Positions 7,440 through 15,274 of a DNA stretch of 19,487 nucleotides are shown here, one piece after another. A program made the translations under genes and the position numbers. The stretch covers positions 1 through 19,487 of the forward strand of contig JAGVGX010000080.1 in assembly GCA_020056865.1 (NCBI GenBank), in the 5' to 3' direction. This stretch comes from Desulfobacterales bacterium (GTDB lineage Bacteria > Desulfobacterota > Desulfobacteria > Desulfobacterales > BuS5). Numbering within the stretch: position 1 is the stretch's first letter; the number at the start of each line of letters is the position of its first letter. The notes under the pieces were generated by a model that worked only from the letters and a program-made list of their open reading frames with translations, searched no databases and had not been told where the DNA came from.

Positions 7440-7451
7440 TGTTGGGATAAT
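7425..7451 (+). promoter_or_regulatory. Candidate qrc operon promoter
   Basis: A perfect TTGACA (7425-7430) and GATAAT (7446-7451, 5/6) are separated by 15 nt, slightly short. They lie about 50 nt before the qrcA ATG, with an AT-rich leader. The preceding gap (7383-7502) is the only long gap in this stretch of plus-strand genes, which fits a separate transcription unit. Confidence 0.5.
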
Positions 7452-7502
7452 TAAAATTTATTTTTTTCATCAGATTATTTATAAAAAATTGATGGAGTTT
7501 TT

Positions 7503-8225
7503 ATGAGTACCCCAAATGACAACATAGTTGGTAAAACAAAGGAAGCATCTGTAACCTCGAAAGGTGAAGATAAAAAAGCATCGGCCAAACATGCCGGACA
7601 TGAGGGTGAAAAAAAGTCGGAAGGAACTACCATCGTGTTTTTCATTATTGGGCTTGCCTTATCCCTTATTACAGGCTGGATTGTTTTCCCAAAGCTTTTG
7701 TATTCTCAGAAACAACAGCCTATAGATTTCAGTCATGCTGCTCATAATGCGCTTGTTGATGATGGATGCGAGAGCTGCCATTTTTTCAGGGATGATGGCA
7801 GTTATGCAGGTATTCCAAAGCTTGAACAATGCATTGATTGCCACGAAGAGGTTCAGGGTGAAACTGCGCATGAAGCACTATTTGTAGAAGAGTATGTTGC
7901 AAAAGGCAGAGAGGTTCCTTGGCTGATTTATTCAAAACAGCCTGATTGTGTATTTTTTTCACACGCAGCACATGTTAAAATGGCCCAAATTGATTGTGTT
8001 GATTGCCATGGCCATATAGGAGAATCAGAGCACTTAAAAGTCTATGCAGAAAACCGTTTAACAGGTGAAAGCCGGGATATATGGGGTAAGAATATCGCAG
8101 GGTTTAAAAAAAATTCATGGGATAGAATGAAAATGGATGATTGTGCCGAATGTCACAAAAAAACAATGAATAAAAAAGACAGCATCCAGACCGAAAAAGA
8201 CGCCTGTTTTGTTTGCCACAAGTAA
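7503..8225 (+). CDS. qrcA: Menaquinone reductase multiheme cytochrome c subunit QrcA
   Basis: QrcA is the periplasmic electron-entry subunit of the Qrc complex; it takes electrons from type I cytochrome c3 reduced by periplasmic hydrogenases and formate dehydrogenases. The 240 residues have a cytoplasmic Lys-rich N-terminus (1-41), one membrane anchor (about 42-66, IVFFIIGLALSLITGWIVF), and a periplasmic domain. That domain has five CXXCH heme sites, at Cys89, Cys110, Cys165, Cys214 and Cys235, the last at the extreme C-terminus (ACFVCHK). The family phrases EVPWLIYSKQPD and FFSHAAH are present. A lone Cys149 precedes FFSHAAH. The Desulfovibrio complex is, as I recall, described with six hemes c, so one heme may be absent or bound atypically here. 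It is first in the qrcABCD order, with GGAG as ribosome-binding site. Identity rests on domain layout plus gene order. Confidence 0.88.
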   Translation: MSTPNDNIVGKTKEASVTSKGEDKKASAKHAGHEGEKKSEGTTIVFFIIGLALSLITGWIVFPKLLYSQKQQPIDFSHAAHNALVDDGCESCHFFRDDGSYAGIPKLEQCIDCHEEVQGETAHEALFVEEYVAKGREVPWLIYSKQPDCVFFSHAAHVKMAQIDCVDCHGHIGESEHLKVYAENRLTGESRDIWGKNIAGFKKNSWDRMKMDDCAECHKKTMNKKDSIQTEKDACFVCHK

Positions 8226-8260
8226 ATCCGGTTACTTTTTTGAATAATGAGGTATGATTT

Positions 8261-10477
8261 ATGAAGCTTGATCGAAGAAGTTTTTTGTCTTTTGTCGTCG
8301 GTGGGGCAGCAGGTGCAGCTCTTTCGCCTTTGCCATGGAAGATGATGGATGACAGTGCCATATGGACACAAAACTGGCCATGGACGCCGGTGCCGCCGGA
8401 CGGTAAAGCCACTTATACGGATTCGACCTGCACGCTATGCCCGGGAGGGTGTGGAATTTCCGTTAAAAAAGTTGGTGACAGGCTGATCAAAATCGAGGGG
8501 AAAAGCGGCCATCCGGTAAATGACGGCAGGGTTTGTATTCTCGGTGTTTCGGGCTTACAACTCCTTTATGGTCCGGGGCGCATCAAAACGCCTTTGAAAA
8601 GAACAGGGAAAAGAGGCGAAGGCAAATGGGAACGTATGTCCTGGAAAGATGCGGTTGGTCAGGTGGTAACCCAACTTAAAGACATAAGATCAAAAGGTCA
8701 GTCAGAGACACTGGCCTGTATTTCAGGTTCAGATCAAGGCATTACGCCCCGTCTTTTACAAAGGTTCCTTAAAGCATTCGGCTCACCCAATTTCATTCAT
8801 GTTCCATCCATATACGATGCCTACAAAGCTGCAGCAACATTATCTCATGGGAAACCTGTGTTGCCCGGATTTGACTTTGAACATTCAGACTTTATCCTCA
8901 GTTTTGGAAGCGGGATTCTTGAAGGGTGGGGAAATCCGGTCCAAATGTTCAGAACAAACAGCTTGTGGAAAGATAAAGGAGTTCGCTTTGTTCAAGTTGA
9001 GCCTCGCCTGTCGAATACAGCGGCAAAAGCGCAGCAATGGGTTCCGATAAATCCTGGTACCGAAGCTGCTCTTGCTCTTGGCATGGCACATGTTATGATT
9101 GATCAATCAATGTATGACAAAGATTTTGTTGATAATCATACCTCCGGCTTTGAAAGTCTTAAACAGGCAGTCATGGATAGTTGCAGCCCTGATAAGGTTG
9201 AAAAGATAACAGGAATCGATAAGCATACGATCATTTCCTTAGCAAAAGATTTTGCCAAAGCATCCCGACCTGTTGCCATATGCGGGAGGGGTCAGGGGAA
9301 AACGCCTCCTGCTTTGAATGAGGTCCTGGCTGTTAATTATTTAAATGCCCTAAAGGGAAACATGAGCAAAAAAGGTTCGATCCAGGCGGTTTTAGAACCT
9401 TCTTATATCAACTGGCCTGAGGTTGAGACAGACAGTATTGCTCAAGACGGCATGAAAAAGAAACGAATTGATGGTGCCGGAAGTAAATATCCTCTCGTTG
9501 CATCATCAATGGACAGACTGCCGGAGATGATCAATTCAGAAAGCGCGTCCCCTGTAAACCTTCTTTTAGTTTCCGCCGCTAATCCTGTTTATTCCATGCC
9601 GGATACGCGGTTGGTTAAAAAGGCATTTGACAAGATTCCCTTTATCGTAAGTTTTTCTTCATTTATGGATGAAACTGCGGAAAATGCGGATCTTATCCTG
9701 CCGAATCATGTATATCTTGAGCGTTATGAGGACGTTTTGATTTCTTCAGGTTTGCAAGAACCTTATATTGGCCTGGCAAAACCTGTCAGTTTGCCCATGT
9801 TTGATACAAAACATACAGCAGATGTTATTATTGATATTGCAAAGGCCATGGAAGGTTCCATATCCGCATCGTTTTCGTGGACGGATTATAACGATTGCCT
9901 TAAAGCAACATTTGGGGACAAATGGGATACGCTTGAAGAAAAGGGTTACATTTCGGCTTCCTGCGTTAATTCAGAAGGTGCTCCTTGCGAAACAGATGCA
10001 GAAAAATTTGTTTTTGCAAACAGTTCAACAGTTTCCGATATTGCTTCGAGTCTTATTAAGGCACAAGGGGACGAAAAGACATTCCCCTTATTACTTGTGC
10101 CTTATGACTCCATGAGGCTTGCCAGCGGCTATATAGGCGATCCGCCATTTGTAATCAAAACGGTTGAAGATACCGTACTTAAAGGCAAAGACAGCCTGGT
10201 TGAGATTAATCCTGAAACAGCAAAGTCATTACGCCTTTCCGAAGGCAAGTATGCTGTTTTAACCACACCTAAAGGGAGCGTAAAGGTTAAAGTTCATCTT
10301 TATGATGGGATTATGCCGGGAGTTATTGCCATGCCACGGGGTCTGGGTCATACCGCCGGCGGGAAATATCTTGCCGGCAAAGGGGTTAATATAAATGAAC
10401 TCATCGGCGCGGTTGAAGACCCTGCTTCAGGTCTGAATGTGGCCTGGGGGATCAGGGCTGCAATAGAAAAAGTTTGA
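8261..10477 (+). CDS. qrcB: Menaquinone reductase molybdopterin-oxidoreductase-like subunit QrcB
   Basis: This 738-residue protein belongs to the molybdopterin oxidoreductase (DMSO reductase) superfamily. It carries a twin-arginine signal at the N-terminus (DRRSFLSFVVGGAAGAA, Arg5-Arg6), so it is exported folded to the periplasm. An N-terminal [4Fe-4S] site is formed by Cys57, Cys60, Cys64 and Cys92 (CTLCPGGCGIS and GRVCILG). The fold continues through FILSFGSGILEGWGNP, EPRLSNTAAKAQQWVPINPG, NLLLVSAANPVYSMPD and DLILPN, to a C-terminal molybdopterin-dinucleotide-like domain. In the region where catalytic relatives carry a Cys, Sec or Ser metal ligand I see HVPSIYDAYKAAATLSHG with no obvious ligand. 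This agrees with established reports that QrcB is structurally related but not a Mo catalyst. It probably relays electrons from QrcA to QrcC. It starts 35 nt after qrcA, with a modest GAGG site. Confidence 0.92.
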   Translation: MKLDRRSFLSFVVGGAAGAALSPLPWKMMDDSAIWTQNWPWTPVPPDGKATYTDSTCTLCPGGCGISVKKVGDRLIKIEGKSGHPVNDGRVCILGVSGLQLLYGPGRIKTPLKRTGKRGEGKWERMSWKDAVGQVVTQLKDIRSKGQSETLACISGSDQGITPRLLQRFLKAFGSPNFIHVPSIYDAYKAAATLSHGKPVLPGFDFEHSDFILSFGSGILEGWGNPVQMFRTNSLWKDKGVRFVQVEPRLSNTAAKAQQWVPINPGTEAALALGMAHVMIDQSMYDKDFVDNHTSGFESLKQAVMDSCSPDKVEKITGIDKHTIISLAKDFAKASRPVAICGRGQGKTPPALNEVLAVNYLNALKGNMSKKGSIQAVLEPSYINWPEVETDSIAQDGMKKKRIDGAGSKYPLVASSMDRLPEMINSESASPVNLLLVSAANPVYSMPDTRLVKKAFDKIPFIVSFSSFMDETAENADLILPNHVYLERYEDVLISSGLQEPYIGLAKPVSLPMFDTKHTADVIIDIAKAMEGSISASFSWTDYNDCLKATFGDKWDTLEEKGYISASCVNSEGAPCETDAEKFVFANSSTVSDIASSLIKAQGDEKTFPLLLVPYDSMRLASGYIGDPPFVIKTVEDTVLKGKDSLVEINPETAKSLRLSEGKYAVLTTPKGSVKVKVHLYDGIMPGVIAMPRGLGHTAGGKYLAGKGVNINELIGAVEDPASGLNVAWGIRAAIEKV

Positions 10478-10544
10478 TTGCCGGTAGCTTTTCAGTATTT
10501 TTAAGGGCTTGCAAAATAAATACCGTCCATCCAAAGAGGTTTTG

Positions 10545-11327
10545 ATGAAAAAAGAGAACAAACAAAAAAAGTATGGAATGGTTATCGACCTTGATAAGTG
10601 CACGGGTTGCGGGGCCTGCATGGCTTCCTGCATGGCCGAGAACAATATTCCGTTTAAGGGTGATGAATCAAACAAGTTAGACAGCATTACATGGATGCGT
10701 GTTTACAAGCTTACCAATGGAAAACCTTTTCCTGAAACAGATATCTGTTATCTTCCAAGACCGTGCATGCAATGCGAAGGGCATGGGGGACATTCACCCT
10801 GTGTATCTGTATGCCCTGCCATTGCAACGGATTACAGCAGTGAAACGGGTATTGTCAGCCAGATATACACAAGGTGTTTTGGATGCAGGTACTGTATGGC
10901 TGCTTGCCCCTATCATGCACGGTATTTTAACTGGTGGGATCCGATCTGGCCTGAAGGAATGGAAAAAATGTTGAGTCCCAATGTATCACCTCGAATGAGA
11001 GGTGTTGTAGAAAAATGCAGTTTTTGTTTCCACAGATATCAGCTTGCCATGGACAAGGCCTATTCGGAAGACCGGCGCGAACTGGAAGAAGACGAATACC
11101 AGACGGCATGTACCCAGACGTGCCCTTCAGGAGCTATTGTATTCGGTGATTTGAATAATCACAGTCATGCTGTCTACAAATTGAAAAAAAGCCCTAAAGC
11201 ATTTCGTCTCCTTGAAAGACTCGGCACCAATCCCAAGGTTTATTATACGTCAAGCCGGGAATGGATCCGAAGGGCCGGAGATAATTATCTTAAAAACGAG
11301 AAAATAGCACAAACAAACAAACATTAA
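10545..11327 (+). CDS. qrcC: Menaquinone reductase iron-sulfur subunit QrcC
   Basis: This 260-residue ferredoxin-like protein has four cysteine groups. They are Cys19/22/25/29 (CTGCGACMASC), Cys74/77/86/90 (CMQC with a long CX8C gap, then CVSVC), Cys111/114/117/121 (CFGCRYCMAAC), and Cys158/161 with Cys189/193 (CSFC and CTQTC). This is the four-cluster pattern of the DmsB/PsrB/NrfC family. It has no signal peptide, so it would be carried through the Tat pore with QrcB and passes electrons to QrcD. I chose the ATG at 10545, not the upstream in-frame TTG at 10509. AAAGAGG (10533-10539) sits 5 nt before this ATG, and homology begins soon after it. It lies 67 nt after qrcB and 20 nt before qrcD. 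Confidence 0.92.
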   Translation: MKKENKQKKYGMVIDLDKCTGCGACMASCMAENNIPFKGDESNKLDSITWMRVYKLTNGKPFPETDICYLPRPCMQCEGHGGHSPCVSVCPAIATDYSSETGIVSQIYTRCFGCRYCMAACPYHARYFNWWDPIWPEGMEKMLSPNVSPRMRGVVEKCSFCFHRYQLAMDKAYSEDRRELEEDEYQTACTQTCPSGAIVFGDLNNHSHAVYKLKKSPKAFRLLERLGTNPKVYYTSSREWIRRAGDNYLKNEKIAQTNKH

Positions 11328-11347
11328 TTTTCGGGAGTTTTTAACTT

Positions 11348-12679
11348 ATGGATTCTGCATGGATACCTAAAGGGGTAAAACGCTGTCCATTGTGGCAATT
11401 TTTATTATTTATCGGCGTGTTCGGGGCCATTCTTTTATGGGGTGTTTATGCGATGCTGCTCTGCTGGTTTAAAGGCTTAAACCAGACGAACATGAATGAT
11501 TACTACGGGTTTGCTTTATGGATCTGGGCTGATTTGGCGGTGATTGCCGTTGGCGGCGGTGCTTTTTTTTCAGGTCTTTTAAAGTATGTTTTCGGTAAGG
11601 ACGAGCTGAAACACATTATCAACTATGCCGTACTTATCGGATTTATCTGCTATAGTTCTGCGCTGCTTATTCTTGCAATTGATATCGGTCAACCCTTAAG
11701 GGGATGGTTTATTTTCTGGCATGCCAATGTACATTCCATGCTTACCGAAGTTGCATTTTGTCTCTCCTGCTATTTTGGCGTGCTGTGCATTGAGTATATT
11801 CCTCTTGTTCTTGAAAACCGAAAGATAGACAACGTTCCTTTTTTCCACAATCTCAGTCATAATATGCATGAGGTCATGGCTGTTTTTGCTGCCACAGGTG
11901 CGTTTCTTTCTTTTTTCCATCAAGGGTCTCTTGGCGGCGTTGCTGGTGTGCTTTACGGCCGGCCTTTTGCTTTCAGGGAAGGCCTTTTGGTTTGGCCGTG
12001 GACTTTTTTCCTGTTTACATGGTCTGCTGCTGCATGCGGGCCCTGTTTTACCATACTGGTAACACGAATTACCGAAAAGATCACAAGGAAAAAACTGGTA
12101 AAAGAGAATGTGATACAGCTTCTTGCAAAAATTTCAGGCTGGATGCTTGCCACGTATATTACAGCAAAAATTATCGATACCCTGTACTGGGCGTTTGTAA
12201 CTGCGCCATCTCAAGGGTTTAACCTTATGGATTTTTATTCTAACAATGCATTGTACGGGATTTGGATATTGATACTCGAAATCGTTATTTGTGGTGTTGT
12301 TCCAGCTGCCATTTTGATTAATTCCAGATTCAGGGAAAACAAGTTTCTTTTTCTTACAGCTATATGTCTTGCAGTGATCGGTGTTTGCGTAAACCGATGG
12401 GTCATGGTTCTTCAGATTATGGCTGTTCCTGTGATGACATTTGACAAATGGATATTATACTATCCAAGCTGGCAGGAAGTTGCTACGACCATACTGCCTG
12501 TTGCATATGGTGTTATTCTGATTGCCATTTCTTATCGTTACTTGCCTGTTTTTCCTCAGGAGGCAGAGTTAAATCCTATTGAAACAGATGGGTTGGCAGC
12601 TGAGCGTATTCAAGAGACAGGCCTGACTGAAGATGATGTGAATGCAGATGGCTATGAACTTAACCCGGCACAGGCTTAA
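11348..12679 (+). CDS. qrcD: Menaquinone reductase integral membrane subunit QrcD (NrfD/PsrC-like)
   Basis: This 443-residue polytopic protein of the NrfD/PsrC family holds the quinone site and anchors the complex. About ten hydrophobic helices can be seen, near 16-40, 55-80, 90-112, 131-153, 172-192, 212-240, 260-285, 301-325, 332-355 and 376-397. Charged and aromatic residues inside helices (for example WFIFWHANVHSMLTEVAF and HNMHEVMAVFAATGAFLSF) are typical of the quinone/proton region of the family. Residues after about 400 form an acidic, probably cytoplasmic tail. It starts 20 nt after qrcC, with GGGAG as ribosome-binding site, and is followed after 20 nt by a 51-codon gene. Qrc reduces menaquinone with periplasmic electrons; it has been reported as electrogenic in Desulfovibrio. 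Confidence 0.92.
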   Translation: MDSAWIPKGVKRCPLWQFLLFIGVFGAILLWGVYAMLLCWFKGLNQTNMNDYYGFALWIWADLAVIAVGGGAFFSGLLKYVFGKDELKHIINYAVLIGFICYSSALLILAIDIGQPLRGWFIFWHANVHSMLTEVAFCLSCYFGVLCIEYIPLVLENRKIDNVPFFHNLSHNMHEVMAVFAATGAFLSFFHQGSLGGVAGVLYGRPFAFREGLLVWPWTFFLFTWSAAACGPCFTILVTRITEKITRKKLVKENVIQLLAKISGWMLATYITAKIIDTLYWAFVTAPSQGFNLMDFYSNNALYGIWILILEIVICGVVPAAILINSRFRENKFLFLTAICLAVIGVCVNRWVMVLQIMAVPVMTFDKWILYYPSWQEVATTILPVAYGVILIAISYRYLPVFPQEAELNPIETDGLAAERIQETGLTEDDVNADGYELNPAQA

Positions 12680-12699
12680 ACCTGTTTTTGGAGAAAATT

Positions 12700-12855
12700 A
12701 TGTTCCCCTTTAGTTTTGAGTGGATTTGGGATATGGGTCATATGGTTTTTATGGGTGGATTATGGTATGCTGTAAGTATTATAGGCCTTGGTATGGCTTA
12801 TTGTATTATTAAGGCTGCCATGGATACATCAAAAAAAGGCAATAGCCACCATTGA
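12700..12855 (+). CDS. Small single-TM protein at the end of the qrc operon
   Basis: This is a 51-codon ORF starting MFPFSFEWIWDMGHM and ending KKGNSHH at TGA 12853-12855. Residues about 15-39 (MVFMGGLWYAVSIIGLGMAY and onward) form one hydrophobic helix, followed by a positively charged end (KAAMDTSKKGNSHH). The positive-inside rule places the C-terminus in the cytoplasm. GGAG (12690-12693) precedes the ATG by 6 nt. The gene follows qrcD by 20 nt and ends 15 nt before a strong terminator, so it is the last gene of the operon. The small size, aromatic N-terminus and position suggest an accessory or structural subunit of Qrc, but I know no described function. Short length makes chance a possibility, although start signal, topology and position agree. 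Confidence 0.7.
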   Translation: MFPFSFEWIWDMGHMVFMGGLWYAVSIIGLGMAYCIIKAAMDTSKKGNSHH

Positions 12856-12870
12856 TATATATGTTTATTG

Positions 12871-12899
12871 CGAGACCTTTTTTAAAGGTTTCGTTTTAT
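12871..12899 (+). terminator. Intrinsic terminator of the qrc operon
   Basis: CGAGACCTTT (12871-12880), a TTT loop and AAAGGTTTCG (12884-12893) form a 10-bp stem with one G-U pair, followed by TTTTAT. It lies 15 nt after the last small gene. In the opposite direction no T-tract follows. Confidence 0.85.
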
Positions 12900-12917
12900 A
12901 AACAACAGCCCCTGTTG
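12896..12917 (-). terminator. Possible weak terminator of the histidine kinase gene
   Basis: On the minus strand CAACAG-GGG-CTGTTG (12917-12903) is followed by TTTAT. It starts 21 nt beyond the kinase stop. The 6-bp stem and short T-tract make it a weak candidate; the convergent qrc terminator lies immediately beyond. Confidence 0.4.
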
Positions 12918-12938
12918 AACCCTGCATAAAAATGCTCG

Positions 12939-14858
12939 TTATTTTCTTAACGCGTCTCTCAGCATGTTCGCCAAAGCAACCCTGTTGATTGGTTTTGAAA
13001 CAAAGCTTTTAATTCCGATAGCTTTTGCCGTCTCTTTTGATATCAATGAACTGTAACCTGTGCAAAGAATAATCGGGATGTCCGGCCTGACAGCCAATAT
13101 TTTTTTTGCCAGCTCCACTCCCGACATCTTTGGCATGGTTTGATCGGTAATGATGATATCGAACTGATCCGGGTTCAAACAAAATAATTCAAGCGCATCC
13201 ATACTGCTTTCCGTTGATGTTACCTTATACCCGAGATTTTCAAGCATGACATGCGCCATTTTCACAAGCTGCAGCTCATCGTCAACCAGTAAAATTTTTT
13301 CTGTTCCTCTCTGTACGTCTTGGGAGTCCTGTGCGTTGGACATTTTGGTTTTAGAAATTACTTCGGGAAGATAAATATGAAAAGCAGTCCCTTGTCCTGG
13401 AACGCTTTCAACGTGTATGACTCCGTTATGGCTTTTTACGATTCCGTGAACCACTGAAAGGCCTAAACCTGTTCCTTCAGATTGGCTTTTGGTTGTAAAA
13501 TAAGGCTCAAAAATCCGGTTGATAATATCCGGTTGAATCCCTGTGCCTGTATCCCGGATAACCAGATATACATATGGGCCTGGAAGTAAGATATCCATGC
13601 CGATGATTCTTTTTGATTCATTTTCCATGCGTTTTAAAGATACGGTAAGAACCCCGCCTTTTTCCTGCATGGCATGGTAGGCGTTCGTGCACAGGTTCAT
13701 CATAATCTGATGAATTTGAGAAGGTGTCCCGAGTACCGGTCCGCATGCTGAGGCTATGTGTTGACGAAACTCAATAGATGTGGGTACAGACGCCCGCAGC
13801 AGTTTTAATGATTCCTTGATGATCGGTTGAATTAACATGGGTTTTTGCTCTTGTGCACCTTGACGGCTGAACATGAGTATTTGCTGCACCAGTTCTTTTG
13901 CCCGGTCCGCGGCAGTCATCACTTGCGATAAAAAGGAATAGGTGCGGCTGTCTTTTGGGATATCTGTCATGGCCAGCTCTGTATAGCCGAATATGGAAAA
14001 AAGAATATTATTGAAATCATGGGCAATTCCGCCGGACAACGTCCCTAAAGCTTCCATTTTTTGGGACTGACGAAGGAGACTTTCTGTCTTTTTTCTTTCA
14101 GTTAAATCTCTGATGATACCCTGGATTACTTTTCTCCCTTTAAAAGAAATGGTGCTGGTGCTAATTTGAACAGGGATATGTTTTCCTTGTTTATTGACCA
14201 TATAAATGTCACTGGTGACATCTTTTTCTTTTTCAACAAGGCCGTCATAAATCTTTTTGTAGTATTCAAATTCGTTTTTAGGATGAAAATCCAGTTCATC
14301 TTTCCCAATAATCATGTCTCTATGTATTCCAAGCAATTCTTCTGCTTTTTTGTTTGCTTCAAGAATGATTCTTGTTTCAGTATCGACGACCAGAATCGCA
14401 TCGTTGGCGGTTTGTATGATTTGTCGGTATTTTTCTTCTGACTCACTTAATGATTGTTCATAATCCTTTGATGCCGCAATGGAATGAGCGATATGAAGGG
14501 CTTTAGATAAATCGTGATCTTCAGAGACAGGATAAACAGAAACCATATATTCCCCATTCAGGTCATCAATGGATATTTGAGATTTTTCAACATCATTTGA
14601 TGTTGTGTCTTTTTCTGATAGACAGGCTTGAAAAGGTTGATCCATTAATTGAAATATTTCATAGCATTTTTGGCCAACAAGATTTTTTTCAGCCTTGCCT
14701 GTAGCGGTTATCGTGGCCAAATTTGCCGCAACAATATGGTGTTGCTTGTCAACAATGATGGATGGATTGGAGATAGCGTCAAAAAGAGATCGTGAGATAT
14801 TCGGTGACAAGTTACCGGTTTGATTTTTACTTGCCATGTCGGCTTTATTATTGCACAT
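12939..14858 (-). CDS. Soluble PAS-PAS hybrid sensor histidine kinase with C-terminal receiver domain
   Basis: The 639 residues contain, in order, a PAS domain (about 20-125), a second PAS domain (about 139-255, from EEKYRQIIQTANDAILVVD to GIIRDLTERKK), HisKA (about 265-335), HATPase_c (about 370-498) and a receiver (about 520-637). The phospho-accepting His280 is in LSGGIAHDFNNIL. The N box has Asn388 and Asn392 (MMNLCTNAYHAM), the G boxes are DTGTG (436-440) and GTGLGL (462-467), and the F box is EPYFTTK. The receiver has Asp526/Asp527, phospho-acceptor Asp572 (ITDQTMPKMSG), Thr600 and Lys622. There is no transmembrane segment, so the signal is cytoplasmic. PAS1 has Cys65 and Cys79 in the KCYEIF/FQAC context seen in PAS_4 sensors. 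AAGGTGA precedes the ATG. No response regulator with an output domain is adjacent, so its partner is elsewhere; a link to the neighbouring operons is unproven. Confidence 0.93.
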   Translation of the reverse strand: MCNNKADMASKNQTGNLSPNISRSLFDAISNPSIIVDKQHHIVAANLATITATGKAEKNLVGQKCYEIFQLMDQPFQACLSEKDTTSNDVEKSQISIDDLNGEYMVSVYPVSEDHDLSKALHIAHSIAASKDYEQSLSESEEKYRQIIQTANDAILVVDTETRIILEANKKAEELLGIHRDMIIGKDELDFHPKNEFEYYKKIYDGLVEKEKDVTSDIYMVNKQGKHIPVQISTSTISFKGRKVIQGIIRDLTERKKTESLLRQSQKMEALGTLSGGIAHDFNNILFSIFGYTELAMTDIPKDSRTYSFLSQVMTAADRAKELVQQILMFSRQGAQEQKPMLIQPIIKESLKLLRASVPTSIEFRQHIASACGPVLGTPSQIHQIMMNLCTNAYHAMQEKGGVLTVSLKRMENESKRIIGMDILLPGPYVYLVIRDTGTGIQPDIINRIFEPYFTTKSQSEGTGLGLSVVHGIVKSHNGVIHVESVPGQGTAFHIYLPEVISKTKMSNAQDSQDVQRGTEKILLVDDELQLVKMAHVMLENLGYKVTSTESSMDALELFCLNPDQFDIIITDQTMPKMSGVELAKKILAVRPDIPIILCTGYSSLISKETAKAIGIKSFVSKPINRVALANMLRDALRK

Positions 14859-15039
14859 ATGTTCACCTTTTTTTTATGTGAAAATCAGCAATAGCAAACA
14901 ACTTTACAAGGTCAATAATGATTGATCATAAAACATGTAAAATTAAAAAACAAAAACAGGTGGTTTTAGATAGATTTTAGCAAGCGGTTCAGGAAACTTG
15001 TTGCAACACTACACAACAGGATGAATAAAAGACATAAGA

Positions 15040-15055
15040 ACGTTGTTTACAACGT
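15040..15055. promoter_or_regulatory. Palindrome ACGTTGT-TT-ACAACGT (possible operator)
   Basis: Perfect 7-bp arms around TT, about 180 bp upstream of the kinase start. The size and symmetry suit a dimeric regulator. There is no T-tract, so it is not a terminator. The regulator is unknown. Confidence 0.45.
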
Positions 15056-15065
15056 GAGAATTTCT

Positions 15066-15145
15066 AAATTGAAAGACTAATGATAACAATGCTCTCTATT
15101 GAACGTATATGTCAAGGTTTTTCTTTAACGTCAAACTTTCAATTT
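15066..15145. repeat. 10-bp inverted repeat pair flanking a TTGACATATACGTT motif
   Basis: AAATTGAAAG (15066-15075) and CTTTCAATTT (15136-15145) are exact reverse complements separated by 60 bp. The enclosed DNA carries minus-strand TTGACA (15115-15110) and TTGACG (15134-15129), either of which could be a -35 element for the kinase gene, though no good -10 at standard spacing follows. It could act as paired regulatory sites or a long-loop RNA structure. Confidence 0.4.
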
Positions 15146-15233
15146 TTTTTAGCGACAGTACTGAAAGAGATTAACGGTGACAGGAAAATATAGACGGGGC
15201 AATTACATAAAGGATCAAGAGCGTATGCTTTTT

Positions 15234-15274
15234 AATGGCCATGTATTGACAGAAATTTTCAATACATGGCCATT
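15234..15274. repeat. Perfect 16-bp inverted repeat (hairpin) after the activase pair
   Basis: AATGGCCATGTATTGA (15234-15249) and its exact complement (15259-15274) flank a 9-nt loop, 28 nt beyond the stop of the minus-strand gene at 15302. It is a very stable hairpin at the 3' end of that transcript. In the leftward direction the stem is followed by A residues, not U, so it is not a classical intrinsic terminator. It may protect the 3' end or end transcription in another way. Confidence 0.65.

Noticed and set aside
8261..10477. QrcB as a formate dehydrogenase or polysulfide reductase catalytic subunit
   Set aside because: No Cys or Sec metal ligand is visible at the expected place, and the gene order cytochrome c / QrcB / four-cluster Fe-S / NrfD is diagnostic of Qrc.
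10509..10544. Upstream TTG start for qrcC
   Set aside because: The ATG at 10545 has an AAAGAGG site 5 nt upstream and fits the family N-terminus; the TTG would add 12 residues without a ribosome-binding site.
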